Assembly: GCF_900996245.1 (NCBI RefSeq) | Contig: NZ_CAAJGK010000063.1 | Coordinates: 1 to 64,000 of the forward strand | Reading direction: 5' to 3' | Source of the DNA: Paraburkholderia sp. BCC1886 | GTDB taxonomy: Bacteria > Pseudomonadota > Gammaproteobacteria > Burkholderiales > Burkholderiaceae | DNA length: 64,000 bases | Shown here: piece after piece, positions 1 to 8,587 of the stretch | Position numbering within the stretch: position 1 is the stretch's first letter | Layout of the letters: each line of letters starts with the position of its first letter | The notes under the pieces: model-generated | Told to the model about the DNA's origin: nothing | Databases searched by the model: none | The model's input: only the letters and a program-made list of their open reading frames with translations | Program-made: the position numbers and the translations under genes

Positions 1-154
1 CGATCTTCGCTGCTGCATCTGCTGCAGCCTGAGCGTTGTGACCCGCGACCAGCACGTGAACGTCACCGCCGATTTTCTGCGCAGCGGCGATGGTGTTCAA
101 CGTCGCCGGCTTGATCGACGCATTGTCGTGTTCTGCGATTACCAGATTCGTCAT
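1..154 (-). CDS. etfA: Electron transfer flavoprotein subunit alpha, N-terminal part
   Basis: Only the first 51 codons lie in the window; the rest runs off the left edge. The start reads MTNLVIAEHDNASIK, the usual beginning of EtfA, and has an AGGAGA ribosome binding site just upstream. EtfA with EtfB forms the FAD- and AMP-containing heterodimer that carries electrons from acyl-CoA dehydrogenases to ETF-ubiquinone oxidoreductase. It follows etfB by 13 bases on the same strand, so the two are surely co-transcribed. The C-terminal FAD-binding domain cannot be seen. Confidence 0.93.
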   Translation of the reverse strand, partial: MTNLVIAEHDNASIKPATLNTIAAAQKIGGDVHVLVAGHNAQAAADAAAKI

Positions 155-167
155 TACCCTGTCTCCT

Positions 168-917
168 TCACAGCACTTTGGCTTCGTTCTTCAGCTTCTC
201 GACCAGCGTCTTCACATCCGGCACCTTCACGCCGGCGGAGCGCTTGGGCGGCTCGGCGACTTTCAGCGTCTTCAGGCGCGGGGTCACGTCGACGCCGAGG
301 TCTTCCGGCTTGATCGTTTCCAGCGGCTTCTTCTTCGCCTTCATGATGTTCGGCAGCGTGACGTAACGCGGCTCGTTCAGGCGCAGGTCGGTGGTGACCA
401 CGGCGGGCAGCGTGAGCGACAGCGTTTCGGCACCGCCATCCACTTCCCGTGCGACCGTTGCCTTGCCGTCGGCGACCGTTACCTTCGAGGCGAACGTGGC
501 TTGCGGCAAACCTGCCAGCGCGGCCAGCATCTGACCGGTCTGGTTCGAGTCGTCGTCGATGGCCTGCTTACCGAGGATGATCAGTTGCGGCTGTTCTTTA
601 TCGACCAGCGCCTTCAGCAGCTTGGCGACTGCCAGCGGCTGCAACTCTTCGGAAGATTCGATCAGGATGGCGCGGTCCGCGCCGATCGCCAGCGCGGTAC
701 GCAGCGTTTCCTGCGCTTGCGCCACCCCAGCCGACACGGCGATCACTTCCGTCGCCACGCCTGCCTCTTTCAACCGTACTGCTTCTTCAACTGCGATTTC
801 GTCGAACGGGTTCATCGACATTTTTACGTTCGCGATGTCGACGCCCGTACCGTCCGATTTCACCCGGACTTTCACGTTGTAGTCGACCACTCTTTTCACC
901 GGCACCAGGATTTTCAT
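168..917 (-). CDS. etfB: Electron transfer flavoprotein subunit beta
   Basis: A 249-residue protein starting MKILVPVKRVVDYNVK, the standard EtfB start and length. It is the AMP-binding partner of EtfA in fatty-acid and amino-acid beta-oxidation. The DQPQLIILGKQAIDDD-like stretch around residue 110-125 (here KEQPQLIILGKQAIDDDS) belongs to the ETF adenine-nucleotide alpha-hydrolase-like fold. I chose the ATG at 917, not a GTG two codons earlier, because a TTGGAG sequence lies seven bases before this ATG and would be too close to the GTG. It is first in the etfB-etfA operon; an acyl-CoA dehydrogenase often follows in related genomes but is outside the window. Confidence 0.95.
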   Translation of the reverse strand: MKILVPVKRVVDYNVKVRVKSDGTGVDIANVKMSMNPFDEIAVEEAVRLKEAGVATEVIAVSAGVAQAQETLRTALAIGADRAILIESSEELQPLAVAKLLKALVDKEQPQLIILGKQAIDDDSNQTGQMLAALAGLPQATFASKVTVADGKATVAREVDGGAETLSLTLPAVVTTDLRLNEPRYVTLPNIMKAKKKPLETIKPEDLGVDVTPRLKTLKVAEPPKRSAGVKVPDVKTLVEKLKNEAKVL

Positions 918-1065
918 GCACACGCTCCAAAGTTACGAATACGTCAAGCCAGCGGACATTATAGCGACTGCTCCATGGCAGCCCCGTCGCGGGCGCTTTA
1001 GCAGAAGGGATATCGCTCCCCCGCGGCGTCATGTAAATTGCGAACGATCGTACTATTTTAACTGT

Positions 1066-1093
1066 GAAAAAACCCGGGCGACAACCCCGGGTT
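1066..1093 (-). terminator. Intrinsic terminator after metQ
   Basis: An eight-base-pair perfect stem (AACCCGGG at 1071-1078 with CCCGGGTT at 1086-1093, seven-base loop) is followed on the minus strand by a run of Ts. It lies about 110 bases after the metQ stop and should end the metN-metI-metQ transcript before etfB. Confidence 0.85.
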
Positions 1094-1199
1094 AGAACCT
1101 ACGACTTTAATTGCGTTTTGCGATCAGGTGTTGCGACACATCGGCACGGCTTGCGCGGGCCGTCCATACACGGTCCGCGCAAGGGTCCGCGCACCGTGC

Positions 1200-2000
1200 T
1201 TACCAGGCGGTAATGACCGACCCGCCGAACTTGCCTTCGATAAACTGCTTCACTTCCGGCGAGTGATACGCCGCGATCAGCTTGGCGACCCACGGCTTGT
1301 TCCGGTCTGCTTCGCGGATTGCGATGACGTTCACATAAGGGCCCTTCGGGTCTTCGACGGCGATTGCATCCTGATTGGGCTTCAAACCGGCTTCCATCGC
1401 GAAGTTCGTGTTGATCGCCGCAGCATCGACGTCGTTCAGCGAGCGGGGAATCTGCGCCGCGTCGAGTTCGACGATTTTCAGCTTCTTCGGATTGTCGGTA
1501 ATGTCGAGCGGCGTCGCCTTCAGACCGGCATCGGCGCGCAGCTTCAGCAAACCCTGCTTTTGCAGCAGCAACAGAGCCCGGCCGCCGTTGGTCGGATCGT
1601 TCGGTACCGCGATCTTCGCACCCGGCTGCAGGTCGGCGAGCGACTTCACCTTCTTCGAGTAGATACCCATCGGATACGTGACCGTGTCAGCAATGCGGAT
1701 CAGCTTGTAGCCGCGGTCTTTCACTTGCGCCTGCAGATACGGGTCGTGCTGGTAGCTGTTCGCGTCCAGATCGCCGCCGGCGAGCGCCGCGTTCGGCTGC
1801 ACGTAATCCGAGAATTCGACGATCTTGATGTTCAGACCGTTCTTCGCCGCGACGGTCTTCACGACCTCCATGATCTGCGCGTGCGGACCGCCGGTGACGC
1901 CGACCTTGATCGTGTCCTCAGCCCGGGCGGCGGTAGCGGTAGCGAACAGCGAGGCGGCGCCGAGCACGGCCGCCAGTTTGATAACGAAACGACGTTGCAT
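1200..2000 (-). CDS. metQ: Methionine ABC transporter substrate-binding protein
   Basis: A 266-residue NlpA/MetQ-family protein that captures D- or L-methionine in the periplasm for MetI-MetN. Residues 1-27 form a signal peptide ending ATAARA before EDTIKVG. The family stretch YVQPNAALAGGDLDANSYQH (residues about 66-85) follows, and the protein ends in the typical FGGSVITAW-like tail. Unlike E. coli MetQ there is no lipobox cysteine, so the protein is probably a free periplasmic binder rather than a lipoprotein. It is the last gene of the operon, 51 bases after metI, and is followed by a clear terminator. Confidence 0.93.
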   Translation of the reverse strand: MQRRFVIKLAAVLGAASLFATATAARAEDTIKVGVTGGPHAQIMEVVKTVAAKNGLNIKIVEFSDYVQPNAALAGGDLDANSYQHDPYLQAQVKDRGYKLIRIADTVTYPMGIYSKKVKSLADLQPGAKIAVPNDPTNGGRALLLLQKQGLLKLRADAGLKATPLDITDNPKKLKIVELDAAQIPRSLNDVDAAAINTNFAMEAGLKPNQDAIAVEDPKGPYVNVIAIREADRNKPWVAKLIAAYHSPEVKQFIEGKFGGSVITAW

Positions 2001-2051
2001 GAAGATCTCTCCAACCTGGTTATTGATTTATCGGGTCTTCGACGACCCTTG

Positions 2052-2705
2052 TTATTTATGGCTCAGGCGACGCACGAGCCAATCCCCAAACGACTGCACT
2101 AGTTGCACGAACACGATCAGGATCACGACCACCGTGAGCATCACTTCCGGCAGGAACCGCTGATAACCGTAGCGAATCCCCAGATCGCCCAGGCCGCCGC
2201 CGCCGATCGCACCCGCCATCGCCGAATAGCCGACCAGCGAGACGAACGTGATCGTCAACCCGGCGACCACGCCCGGCAACGACTCGGGCAGCAACACTTT
2301 GAAGACGATCTGGCTGGTACTCGCACCCATCGCCTGAGCGGCTTCGATCAGACCGCGATCCACTTCGCGCAATGCGGTTTCCACCAGTCGCGCGATGAAC
2401 GGCGCGGCGGCGATGGTCAGCGGCACGACGGCCGCGGCCGTCCCGATCGACGAACCCACCACTAGCCGCGTGAACGGAATCACCGCGACCAGCAAAATGA
2501 TGAACGGCGTGGAGCGCACCGCGTTGACGACCACGCCCATCACGCGATTCACCGCGATGTTCTGCAGCACGCCGTTGCGGTCCGTGAGATACAGCAGCAC
2601 GCCGAGCGGCAGGCCGACGACCGCGCCGACCAGTCCGGAAATGCCCACCATCACCAGCGTTTCCCAGAACGACTGGACGAACATATCCAACATTTCACTC
2701 AACAT
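2052..2705 (-). CDS. metI: Methionine ABC transporter permease
   Basis: A 217-residue inner-membrane permease with five or so hydrophobic segments and the MetI family signature (NAVRSTPFIILL near residue 62-73, and the EAAQAMGASTSQIVFKVLLPE coupling loop near residue 121-141 that docks on the ATPase). Its length matches E. coli MetI. The start at 2705 has GAGGAG eight bases upstream and overlaps the end of metN by 11 bases, suggesting translational coupling. Confidence 0.95.
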   Translation of the reverse strand: MLSEMLDMFVQSFWETLVMVGISGLVGAVVGLPLGVLLYLTDRNGVLQNIAVNRVMGVVVNAVRSTPFIILLVAVIPFTRLVVGSSIGTAAAVVPLTIAAAPFIARLVETALREVDRGLIEAAQAMGASTSQIVFKVLLPESLPGVVAGLTITFVSLVGYSAMAGAIGGGGLGDLGIRYGYQRFLPEVMLTVVVILIVFVQLVQSFGDWLVRRLSHK

Positions 2706-3729
2706 ACGACAGCTCCTCTACCACCACACCCTGTTCGCGCAGATACGCGATCGCCTGCGCCACCATCGTGGGTTCGCCACCGGCGAGCACCGCGAGCGAC
2801 CCGAACGCCTGCCCCTGAATCTCGTCGATCTGGCCATGCAGGATGTTGAAGTCGAGTTCGTAACGGCGAATCGTCTCGGAGAGAATCGGCTGATCGACGC
2901 CCGACCCGGTGAAGGCAAGCCGCAGCAGGTGACCATTGCCGCTCTTCAGCTTCTCGGCCACGCGCGCCTTGAGCGCGGGCGGCAGTTCCTGCGCGATCAC
3001 GTCGCCGATCAACGCCCGTGTGACTTCGTGATGCGGCTGCAGAAATACGTCGATCACCTTGCCCTGCTCGACCACGCGGCCGGCATCGAGCACTGCGACG
3101 CGATCGCAAACCTGCTTGATCACGTCCATCTGATGCGTGATCAGCACGACGGTCAGGTTCAGTTCGCGATTGATACGGCGCAGCAGATCGAGAATCGAAC
3201 GTGTGGTTTCCGGGTCGAGCGCCGACGTCGCCTCGTCGGAGAGCAGCACCTTCGGCTTGCTCGCAAGCGCACGGGCGATACCCACGCGCTGCTTCTGTCC
3301 ACCGCTGATCTGCGCCGGATACCGGTCCTTCTGCGCCGACAGCCCGACCAGTTCGAGCAGCGGCAGAACGTGCGCTTCGATTTCGGCGCGCTTCATGCCG
3401 GCGAGTTCGAGCGGCAGCGCCACGTTGCCGTACACCGTGCGCGACGACAGCAGGTTGAAATGCTGGAAGATCATGCCGATCTCGCGGCGCGCCTCGCGCA
3501 ATTGCGCGGACGGCAGCGTCGTGAGATCGCGGCCATTGACGACGACATTGCCTTCGGTCGGACGCGTGAGCAAATTGAGAGTACGCACGAGCGTACTCTT
3601 GCCTGCCCCGCTGCGGCCGATGATGCCGAACACCTCGCCCGCCGGAATCGACAGATTGACGTTGTGCAACGCCTCGACCCAGCCCCGTGGCCCGGCGAAC
3701 CGCTGAGAGATATTGCGAATTTCGATCAT
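2695..3729 (-). CDS. metN: Methionine ABC transporter ATP-binding protein
   Basis: A 344-residue ATPase of the methionine importer. Visible motifs are Walker A GRSGAGKST (residues 38-46), the Q-loop region GMIFQHFNLLSSRTV, the signature ISGGQKQR and Walker B KVLLSDEATSALD. The C-terminal 80 residues are the NIL (ACT-like) domain that binds methionine and trans-inhibits the transporter. The start MIEIRNISQRF aligns with known MetN starts. There is no Shine-Dalgarno sequence before it: the ATG follows a T-rich tract at the foot of a long hairpin (separate entry). First gene of metN-metI-metQ. Confidence 0.95.
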   Translation of the reverse strand: MIEIRNISQRFAGPRGWVEALHNVNLSIPAGEVFGIIGRSGAGKSTLVRTLNLLTRPTEGNVVVNGRDLTTLPSAQLREARREIGMIFQHFNLLSSRTVYGNVALPLELAGMKRAEIEAHVLPLLELVGLSAQKDRYPAQISGGQKQRVGIARALASKPKVLLSDEATSALDPETTRSILDLLRRINRELNLTVVLITHQMDVIKQVCDRVAVLDAGRVVEQGKVIDVFLQPHHEVTRALIGDVIAQELPPALKARVAEKLKSGNGHLLRLAFTGSGVDQPILSETIRRYELDFNILHGQIDEIQGQAFGSLAVLAGGEPTMVAQAIAYLREQGVVVEELSYVE

Positions 3730-3731
3730 GG

Positions 3732-3791
3732 AAAAAACGAAACGGCGGGTTTGCCCGCGAGCGTTTTGCGCTCCCGGCAAGCAGCCGCCGT
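3732..3791 (-). promoter_or_regulatory. Terminator-like leader hairpin before metN
   Basis: On the minus strand a long imperfect hairpin is followed by TTTCGTTTTTTCC and then directly by the metN start codon. Paired segments, in plus coordinates, are 3742-3748 with 3785-3791 (7 bp), 3751-3755 with 3776-3780 (5 bp) and 3759-3763 with 3769-3773 (5 bp, loop of five). This looks like an intrinsic terminator or attenuator in the metN 5' leader. A possible -10 element TAGAAT lies about 15 bases upstream of the hairpin. No known methionine riboswitch class was recognised. The structure is visible; its function is inferred. Confidence 0.5.
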
Positions 3792-3971
3792 TGCTTTTAT
3801 TGGGATTTGAGGCCGCAATTCTACCGCAGCGACGTCATTCCCTTTAATAATCAATTACGATCTTTTCATAACCATAAAGAATTAGAGGCCGTACGCGGTG
3901 CGCGCCATTCGTCGGGATGAAGCCCCTGCGACTATGATCGGCGGAACAAAAATCAACCTGAACAGGCAGAC

Positions 3972-4907
3972 ATGGAGACGACCCGCTCCGGCAGCAGCAA
4001 TAGCAACGGCAATAGCAACGGCGGCGGCAGCAACGTGCGCCCGCTCGCGAGCGCCCGCAAAGGCGCCGTCGTGCAGCGCACGACCGTGACCACGCGCGAT
4101 GGCATCGTCCTGCCGCTGTACCGCTGGCGACCCAGCGTTCCACTGCGCGCCACCGTCGCGTTGCTGCACGGACTCGCGGAGCACGCGGGCCGATATGCCG
4201 CGCTCGCCGACCGGCTCGCGCCAGCCGGCATCGAACTGGTCGCCATCGATTTGCGCGGTCACGGCGAAGCGCCCGGCAAGCGGGCGCGCATCGGCCGCTT
4301 CGACGAGTACCTGCTCGACGCGCAAGCGTTGCTCGACGAAGCCGCAACCAGTTGCGCGCCGCTTTTCCTGATGGGCCACAGCATGGGCGGCGCGATTGCC
4401 GCGCTGTACGCGATCGAACGGCTAGCCGGTAGCGGCCGGCGGCTCAGCGGCCTGATTTTGTCGAGTCCCGCGCTCGCGCCGGGCCGTGACGTGCCGCGCT
4501 GGATGCTGAAGCTGAGCCAGCTCATCAGCCGTCTCTATCCGGGGTTTCCGGCGATGAAAATCGACGCGGCGCTGCTATCGCGTCTGCAACCGGTGGTGAA
4601 AGCCAACCTGAACGATCCGCTCGTGCATCACGGCGCGATTCCCGCGCGGACCGGTGCGGAGCTATTGCTGGCGATGGCCCGGATCGAGCGCGGCCGCGCC
4701 GGACTGCGCGTGCCGCTGCTGGTGTATCACGGCACCGCCGACAAGCTGACGGAACCCGAGGGCAGCCGCGCGTTCGGCCAGCATGCGGGATCGCCGGACA
4801 AAACGGTCACGCTACATGAAGGCAGTTATCACGAAACGATGAACGATCTCGACCGGGATCGCGTGATCGGCGCGTTGCTCGACTGGATCGGCAAACGGGT
4901 AAGTTGA
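3972..4907 (+). CDS. Alpha/beta hydrolase, monoacylglycerol lipase / lysophospholipase type
   Basis: A 311-residue hydrolase of the Hydrolase_4 (serine aminopeptidase S33) family. Visible parts are the oxyanion-hole region LLHGLAEHAGRY (residues 64-75), the nucleophile elbow GHSMGG with Ser137, Asp257 in YHGTADKLT and His287 in GSYHE, which together make a complete catalytic triad. The family cleaves monoacylglycerols, lysophospholipids or similar esters in the cytoplasm. Residues 5-21 are a Ser/Asn/Gly-rich stretch, atypical for the family and probably flexible. The gene stands alone between the divergent met operon and a convergent deacetylase gene; the substrate cannot be told. Confidence 0.85.
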   Translation: METTRSGSSNSNGNSNGGGSNVRPLASARKGAVVQRTTVTTRDGIVLPLYRWRPSVPLRATVALLHGLAEHAGRYAALADRLAPAGIELVAIDLRGHGEAPGKRARIGRFDEYLLDAQALLDEAATSCAPLFLMGHSMGGAIAALYAIERLAGSGRRLSGLILSSPALAPGRDVPRWMLKLSQLISRLYPGFPAMKIDAALLSRLQPVVKANLNDPLVHHGAIPARTGAELLLAMARIERGRAGLRVPLLVYHGTADKLTEPEGSRAFGQHAGSPDKTVTLHEGSYHETMNDLDRDRVIGALLDWIGKRVS

Positions 4908-4950
4908 TGCGCGCGGTGGGCCGTGCCTTTTAAAACTGCGGCTGTACCCT

Positions 4951-5874
4951 TCAGATTCCCGCCAGCGAGCGCACGTGCGCGACGACGCTGCGTCCCAGCG
5001 CCGAGAGGTTATAGCCGCCCTCGAGGCAACTCACGATCCGGCCGCGCGAATAGCGCCTGGCGATTTCGCGCATCTGGTCGGTGATCCACGCGTAGTCGTC
5101 TTCGACGAGGCCCATGTTGCCGAGGTCGTCTTCGCGATGCGCGTCGAAACCGGCTGAGATGAAGATCATCTCGGGCTTGAATTCATGCAGACGCGGCAGC
5201 CACAGCAGGTCGACCGCTTCGCGCACCGCCATGCCTTTGGAGCGGGCCGGCATCGGCACGTTGCACATGTTCGGCGCCTGATTCTCGGCGCCCGTGTACG
5301 GATAGAAGGGATGCTGGAAGATGCTGCACATCAGCACGCGCGAGTCGCCCGCGAAGGCGGCCTCGGTGCCGTTGCCGTGATGCACGTCGAAGTCGATGAT
5401 CGCGACGCGCTCCATGCCGTGCACGTCGAGCGCATGACGTGCGGCAATCGCCACGTTGTTGAAGAAGCAGAAGCCCATCGCGCGCGCGGGTTCCGCATGA
5501 TGACCGGGCGGCCGCACGCTGCAGAACGCATTGTCGTAACGGCCTTCGATTACTGCGTCGGTGGCGGCCACCGCGGCGCCCGCTGCGCGCATCGCGGCTT
5601 GCCACGTGTGCGGATTCATCGTCGTGTCGGGATCGATCTCGGCCTGACCTTCGGCCGGCGACATGCTGCGAATGTGGTCGACATGCGCCTGCGTATGCAC
5701 GCGCAACAGCGCGGACTCTTCGGCAAGCGGCGCGGACTCGCGTTCGATCAGCGAGTCGATACGGCTGCCAATCAGCTGATCCTCGATTGCCTGCAGACGC
5801 GCAGGACATTCGGGATGCCATTGCCCCATATCGTGCAGCAGACAGTCTGCGTGGGAATAAAAGCCGGTTGCCAT
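4951..5874 (-). CDS. Histone-deacetylase-family protein (class II type)
   Basis: A 307-residue arginase/deacetylase-fold enzyme. Catalytic and zinc-binding motifs are intact: GHHAEPARAMGFC with tandem His125-His126, DFDVHHGNG (Asp161, Asp163, His165) and SAGFDAHREDD with the third zinc aspartate. Bacterial members remove acetyl groups from small amines, polyamines or protein lysines, or act in acetoin use; which applies here is not visible. The ATG at 5874 has AGAAGAGA upstream. A longer frame upstream is Arg/Ala-rich and looks non-coding, so I rejected it. Convergent with the lipase gene, divergent from mltB. Confidence 0.87.
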   Translation of the reverse strand: MATGFYSHADCLLHDMGQWHPECPARLQAIEDQLIGSRIDSLIERESAPLAEESALLRVHTQAHVDHIRSMSPAEGQAEIDPDTTMNPHTWQAAMRAAGAAVAATDAVIEGRYDNAFCSVRPPGHHAEPARAMGFCFFNNVAIAARHALDVHGMERVAIIDFDVHHGNGTEAAFAGDSRVLMCSIFQHPFYPYTGAENQAPNMCNVPMPARSKGMAVREAVDLLWLPRLHEFKPEMIFISAGFDAHREDDLGNMGLVEDDYAWITDQMREIARRYSRGRIVSCLEGGYNLSALGRSVVAHVRSLAGI

Positions 5875-6090
5875 ATTCTCTTCTGCTGCGCGACGCCTTC
5901 GCGGCCGTGCAGCGGGTCTCCGTCCAGAGGCGCGCGCCCGCGGCGCACCAACACTCGCCAACTTACCACAGGCCGCCCTAGATACCGAACCGGCACCGCC
6001 GGTTGCCAGTACGGAATTCACAAACGCGTCGGGTATACTGCCCCGGACCGATTTCTTCCCGTCTATCCAGCATTGCGCCTCCAGCCCCCT

Positions 6091-7317
6091 ATGACCGTCA
6101 AGCTTGCCCTGTCTGCGCGAAACCGGCTACGTACCCGCACCACCGCCACCAAACTAGCCGCCGCACTGTCGGCTGCATCGTGCCTGTTCATGGCAACTTC
6201 GCCCGCATTCGCGCAAAGCCAGCCTCAACCGTCGACGCCGCAAGGGCAGACCTTCGAAGAAGAGATCATTCCGCAACGCTACGCCAACAACGCGAATGTC
6301 GATGCGTTCATCAACGACATGGTGGCGCGTTACGACTTCGACGAGTCGGCACTGCATGCGCTGTTTGCCGGCGTGAGCTATTCGACTACCGCGGTAAAGC
6401 TCGTGACGCCATCGCCCTCGCCTTCGGTCAAGAACTGGCGCGTGTATCAGTCGCGCTTTCTCGATCAGGTGCGTATCAACGCCGGTGTGCGCTTCTGGCA
6501 CGACAACCAGGCGACGCTGCAGCGCGCGTATGAAGAGTTCGGCGTGCCGCCCGAAGTGATCGTCGGCATCATCGGGGTGGAGACGATTTACGGGCGCTTC
6601 ATGGGCAACTTTCGCGTGCTCGACGCGCTCACCACGCTGAGCTTCGACTACCCGAATACACCCAATCGCGCGGATCGCCAGGCGACCTTCCGCAAGAATC
6701 TCGAAGACTACCTGGTGTGGACGCGCGACTCGCAAATCGATCCAACGACCGTGCTCGGTTCGTACACCGGCGCGATCGGCATTCCGCAGTTCCTGCCGAG
6801 CAGCATCACGCAATACGCGGTCAGCTACGACGGCAACCGGCAGATCGATCTGCGGACGAGTCAGGCGGATGCGATCGGCAGCGTCGCGAATTATCTGCGG
6901 CAGAACGGGTGGGAAAGCGGCCGGCCGGTGGTCTGGAAAATCGGCACCGACGCGGGCAGCCTCGGCGTCGCGCAAGCGGCCGCCGACGGTCAGCCGGAGC
7001 CGCATTGGCCTCTGGACCAACTACTGCGCGCGGGTCTCGTGCTGAACGAGCCGGGCGTGGATGTCGCGGCGGAAGCCGGCACGCCGGTGACGGTCGTGGA
7101 TTTGCCGTCGCCCGGTCGCGGAACGGAGTTCAAGCTGGGTCTGAAAAACTTCTACGTGCTGACGCGCTATAACCGCAGCTTCTTCTATGCGCTCGCGGTG
7201 TATCAGTTGGGTCAGCGGGTGAAGGCGCAGATGCAGGCCAGCGACGCGGCGAATGCACCTGGCAATAACGGCGGAGCTAATGCTGCGGCACCGGGAGCCG
7301 CTTCGGCTTCGCAATGA
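6091..7317 (+). CDS. mltB: Membrane-bound lytic murein transglycosylase B
   Basis: A 408-residue SLT_2 (MltB) family enzyme that cleaves the MurNAc-GlcNAc bond of peptidoglycan with 1,6-anhydro ring formation. The catalytic glutamate is Glu164 in IGVETIYGRF, followed by the family motifs LTTLSFDYP and GAIGIPQFLPSS. Residues 1-41 form a long signal peptide ending SPAFA. E. coli MltB is a lipoprotein; here the sequence around Cys31 (SAASC) is not a good lipobox, so it may be soluble. The C-terminal 35 residues are Ala/Asn/Gly-rich. A TATACT -10-like element sits at 6034-6039. No strong Shine-Dalgarno precedes the ATG. Confidence 0.9.
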   Translation: MTVKLALSARNRLRTRTTATKLAAALSAASCLFMATSPAFAQSQPQPSTPQGQTFEEEIIPQRYANNANVDAFINDMVARYDFDESALHALFAGVSYSTTAVKLVTPSPSPSVKNWRVYQSRFLDQVRINAGVRFWHDNQATLQRAYEEFGVPPEVIVGIIGVETIYGRFMGNFRVLDALTTLSFDYPNTPNRADRQATFRKNLEDYLVWTRDSQIDPTTVLGSYTGAIGIPQFLPSSITQYAVSYDGNRQIDLRTSQADAIGSVANYLRQNGWESGRPVVWKIGTDAGSLGVAQAAADGQPEPHWPLDQLLRAGLVLNEPGVDVAAEAGTPVTVVDLPSPGRGTEFKLGLKNFYVLTRYNRSFFYALAVYQLGQRVKAQMQASDAANAPGNNGGANAAAPGAASASQ

Positions 7318-7332
7318 GCGAGTTCCGGGTGC

Positions 7333-7367
7333 AATAAAAAAAGCGCCTGCGGGCGCTTTTTTTATTG
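7333..7367. terminator. Bidirectional terminator between mltB and cysM
   Basis: A GCGCC / GGCGC stem (7343-7347 with 7352-7356, TGCG loop) is flanked by a run of seven As on the left and seven Ts on the right, with the whole block symmetric. It can end the convergent mltB and cysM transcripts. Confidence 0.92.
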
Positions 7368-7390
7368 AGCGAGCGTGTGACGCCGCTACA

Positions 7391-8293
7391 TCAGGCCGGG
7401 AACACGCCTGTCGACAGATACCGGTCGCCACGATCGCACACGATGAATACGATGGTCGCATTCTCGACCTGACGCGCAATGCGCAGCGCCACTTCGCACG
7501 CGCCGCCCGACGAGATGCCGGCGAAAACGCCTTCGACCGACGCCATGCGCCGTGCCATGGCCTCGGCTGCGGCCTGGCTCACGTTTTCAACCCGGTCGAC
7601 GCGGCTACGGTCGAAGATCTTCGGCAGATAGGCTTCCGGCCATTTGCGGATGCCCGGAATGCGCGACCCTTCTTCAGGCTGCGCGCCGACGATTTCGATG
7701 GCCTGGCTCTGTTCCTTCAGATAAGTCGACACGCCCATGATGGTGCCGGTCGTCCCCATCGACGACACGAAGTGTGTGATGCGTCCTTCGGTATCGCGCC
7801 AGATTTCCGGGCCGGTGGTTTCGACGTGCGCAGCCGGATTGTCCGGGTTCGCGAACTGGTCGAGGATGATGCCCTTACCTTCCCGCTGCATCTGCTCGGC
7901 AAGATCGCGCGCGTATTCCATGCCGCCGGTGACCGGCGTGAGGACGATTTGCGCGCCGTACGCTGCCATGCTCTGACGACGCTCCACCGACAGATCTTCC
8001 GGCATGATCAGCACCATCTTGTAGCCACGAATCGCGGCGGCCATGGCCAGCGCGATGCCGGTGTTGCCGCTGGTCGATTCGATCAGCGTGTCGCCCGGTT
8101 TGATGCGGCCACGCGCTTCCGCTTTCTTGATCATCGACAACGCTGGACGGTCCTTCACCGAACCCGCGGGATTGTTGCCCTCGAGCTTGGCCAGGATCAC
8201 GTTGTTGCGGCTGCGAATCTCTTCGTCGGGAAGCCGGACCAGTTGAACGAGCGGCGTATTGCCGATCGTGTCTTCAATCGTTTTGTAAGCCAT
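7391..8293 (-). CDS. cysM: Cysteine synthase B (O-acetylserine sulfhydrylase)
   Basis: A 300-residue fold-type II PLP enzyme that makes cysteine from O-acetylserine and sulfide or thiosulfate. The PLP lysine is Lys47 in NPAGSVKDR; STSGNTGIALA (residues 73-83) is the substrate loop and SSGGA near residue 270 binds the PLP phosphate. The NPAGSVKDRPALSMI sequence and short length point to CysM rather than CysK. It is a single gene on the minus strand, sharing a terminator with mltB. Confidence 0.93.
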   Translation of the reverse strand: MAYKTIEDTIGNTPLVQLVRLPDEEIRSRNNVILAKLEGNNPAGSVKDRPALSMIKKAEARGRIKPGDTLIESTSGNTGIALAMAAAIRGYKMVLIMPEDLSVERRQSMAAYGAQIVLTPVTGGMEYARDLAEQMQREGKGIILDQFANPDNPAAHVETTGPEIWRDTEGRITHFVSSMGTTGTIMGVSTYLKEQSQAIEIVGAQPEEGSRIPGIRKWPEAYLPKIFDRSRVDRVENVSQAAAEAMARRMASVEGVFAGISSGGACEVALRIARQVENATIVFIVCDRGDRYLSTGVFPA

Positions 8294-8445
8294 GTGGGTT
8301 GGGTGCTGTCGCTGCGTGGAGTCTGCAATCCAGCGATTCTAAACCACCGTGCCCCCCACTGCCGCGCGGCCCTTCTGCGCGCATGGATGCAGGCTCGTCG
8401 AGAACGCGCGTCTATGCAAGCCAATGGGACGGCGCTGCAAGCACA

Positions 8446-8475
8446 CAAAAAACCCGCGGTGGAGGCAGCCGCGGG
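8446..8475 (-). terminator. Intrinsic terminator after the comEA-like gene
   Basis: CCCGCGG (8453-8459) pairs with CCGCGGG (8469-8475); on the minus strand it is followed by six Ts. It lies about 110 bases after the stop of the helix-hairpin-helix protein. The remaining bases between 8294 and 8587 show no gene. Confidence 0.85.
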
Positions 8476-8587
8476 AGCCAGTCATTTGCATGACAGCTGA
8501 AGGAGTGGGCTCACCACTCCGACCATGAAAGCAATCCGCAATGGATCGCACGCACCCGATGCACCTGCGCGTGCGATCCGCGTTGGG

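Noticed and set aside
2695..3780. TTG start for metN at 3780
   Set aside because: It would translate the leader hairpin itself; MIEIRNISQ at 3729 matches the family.
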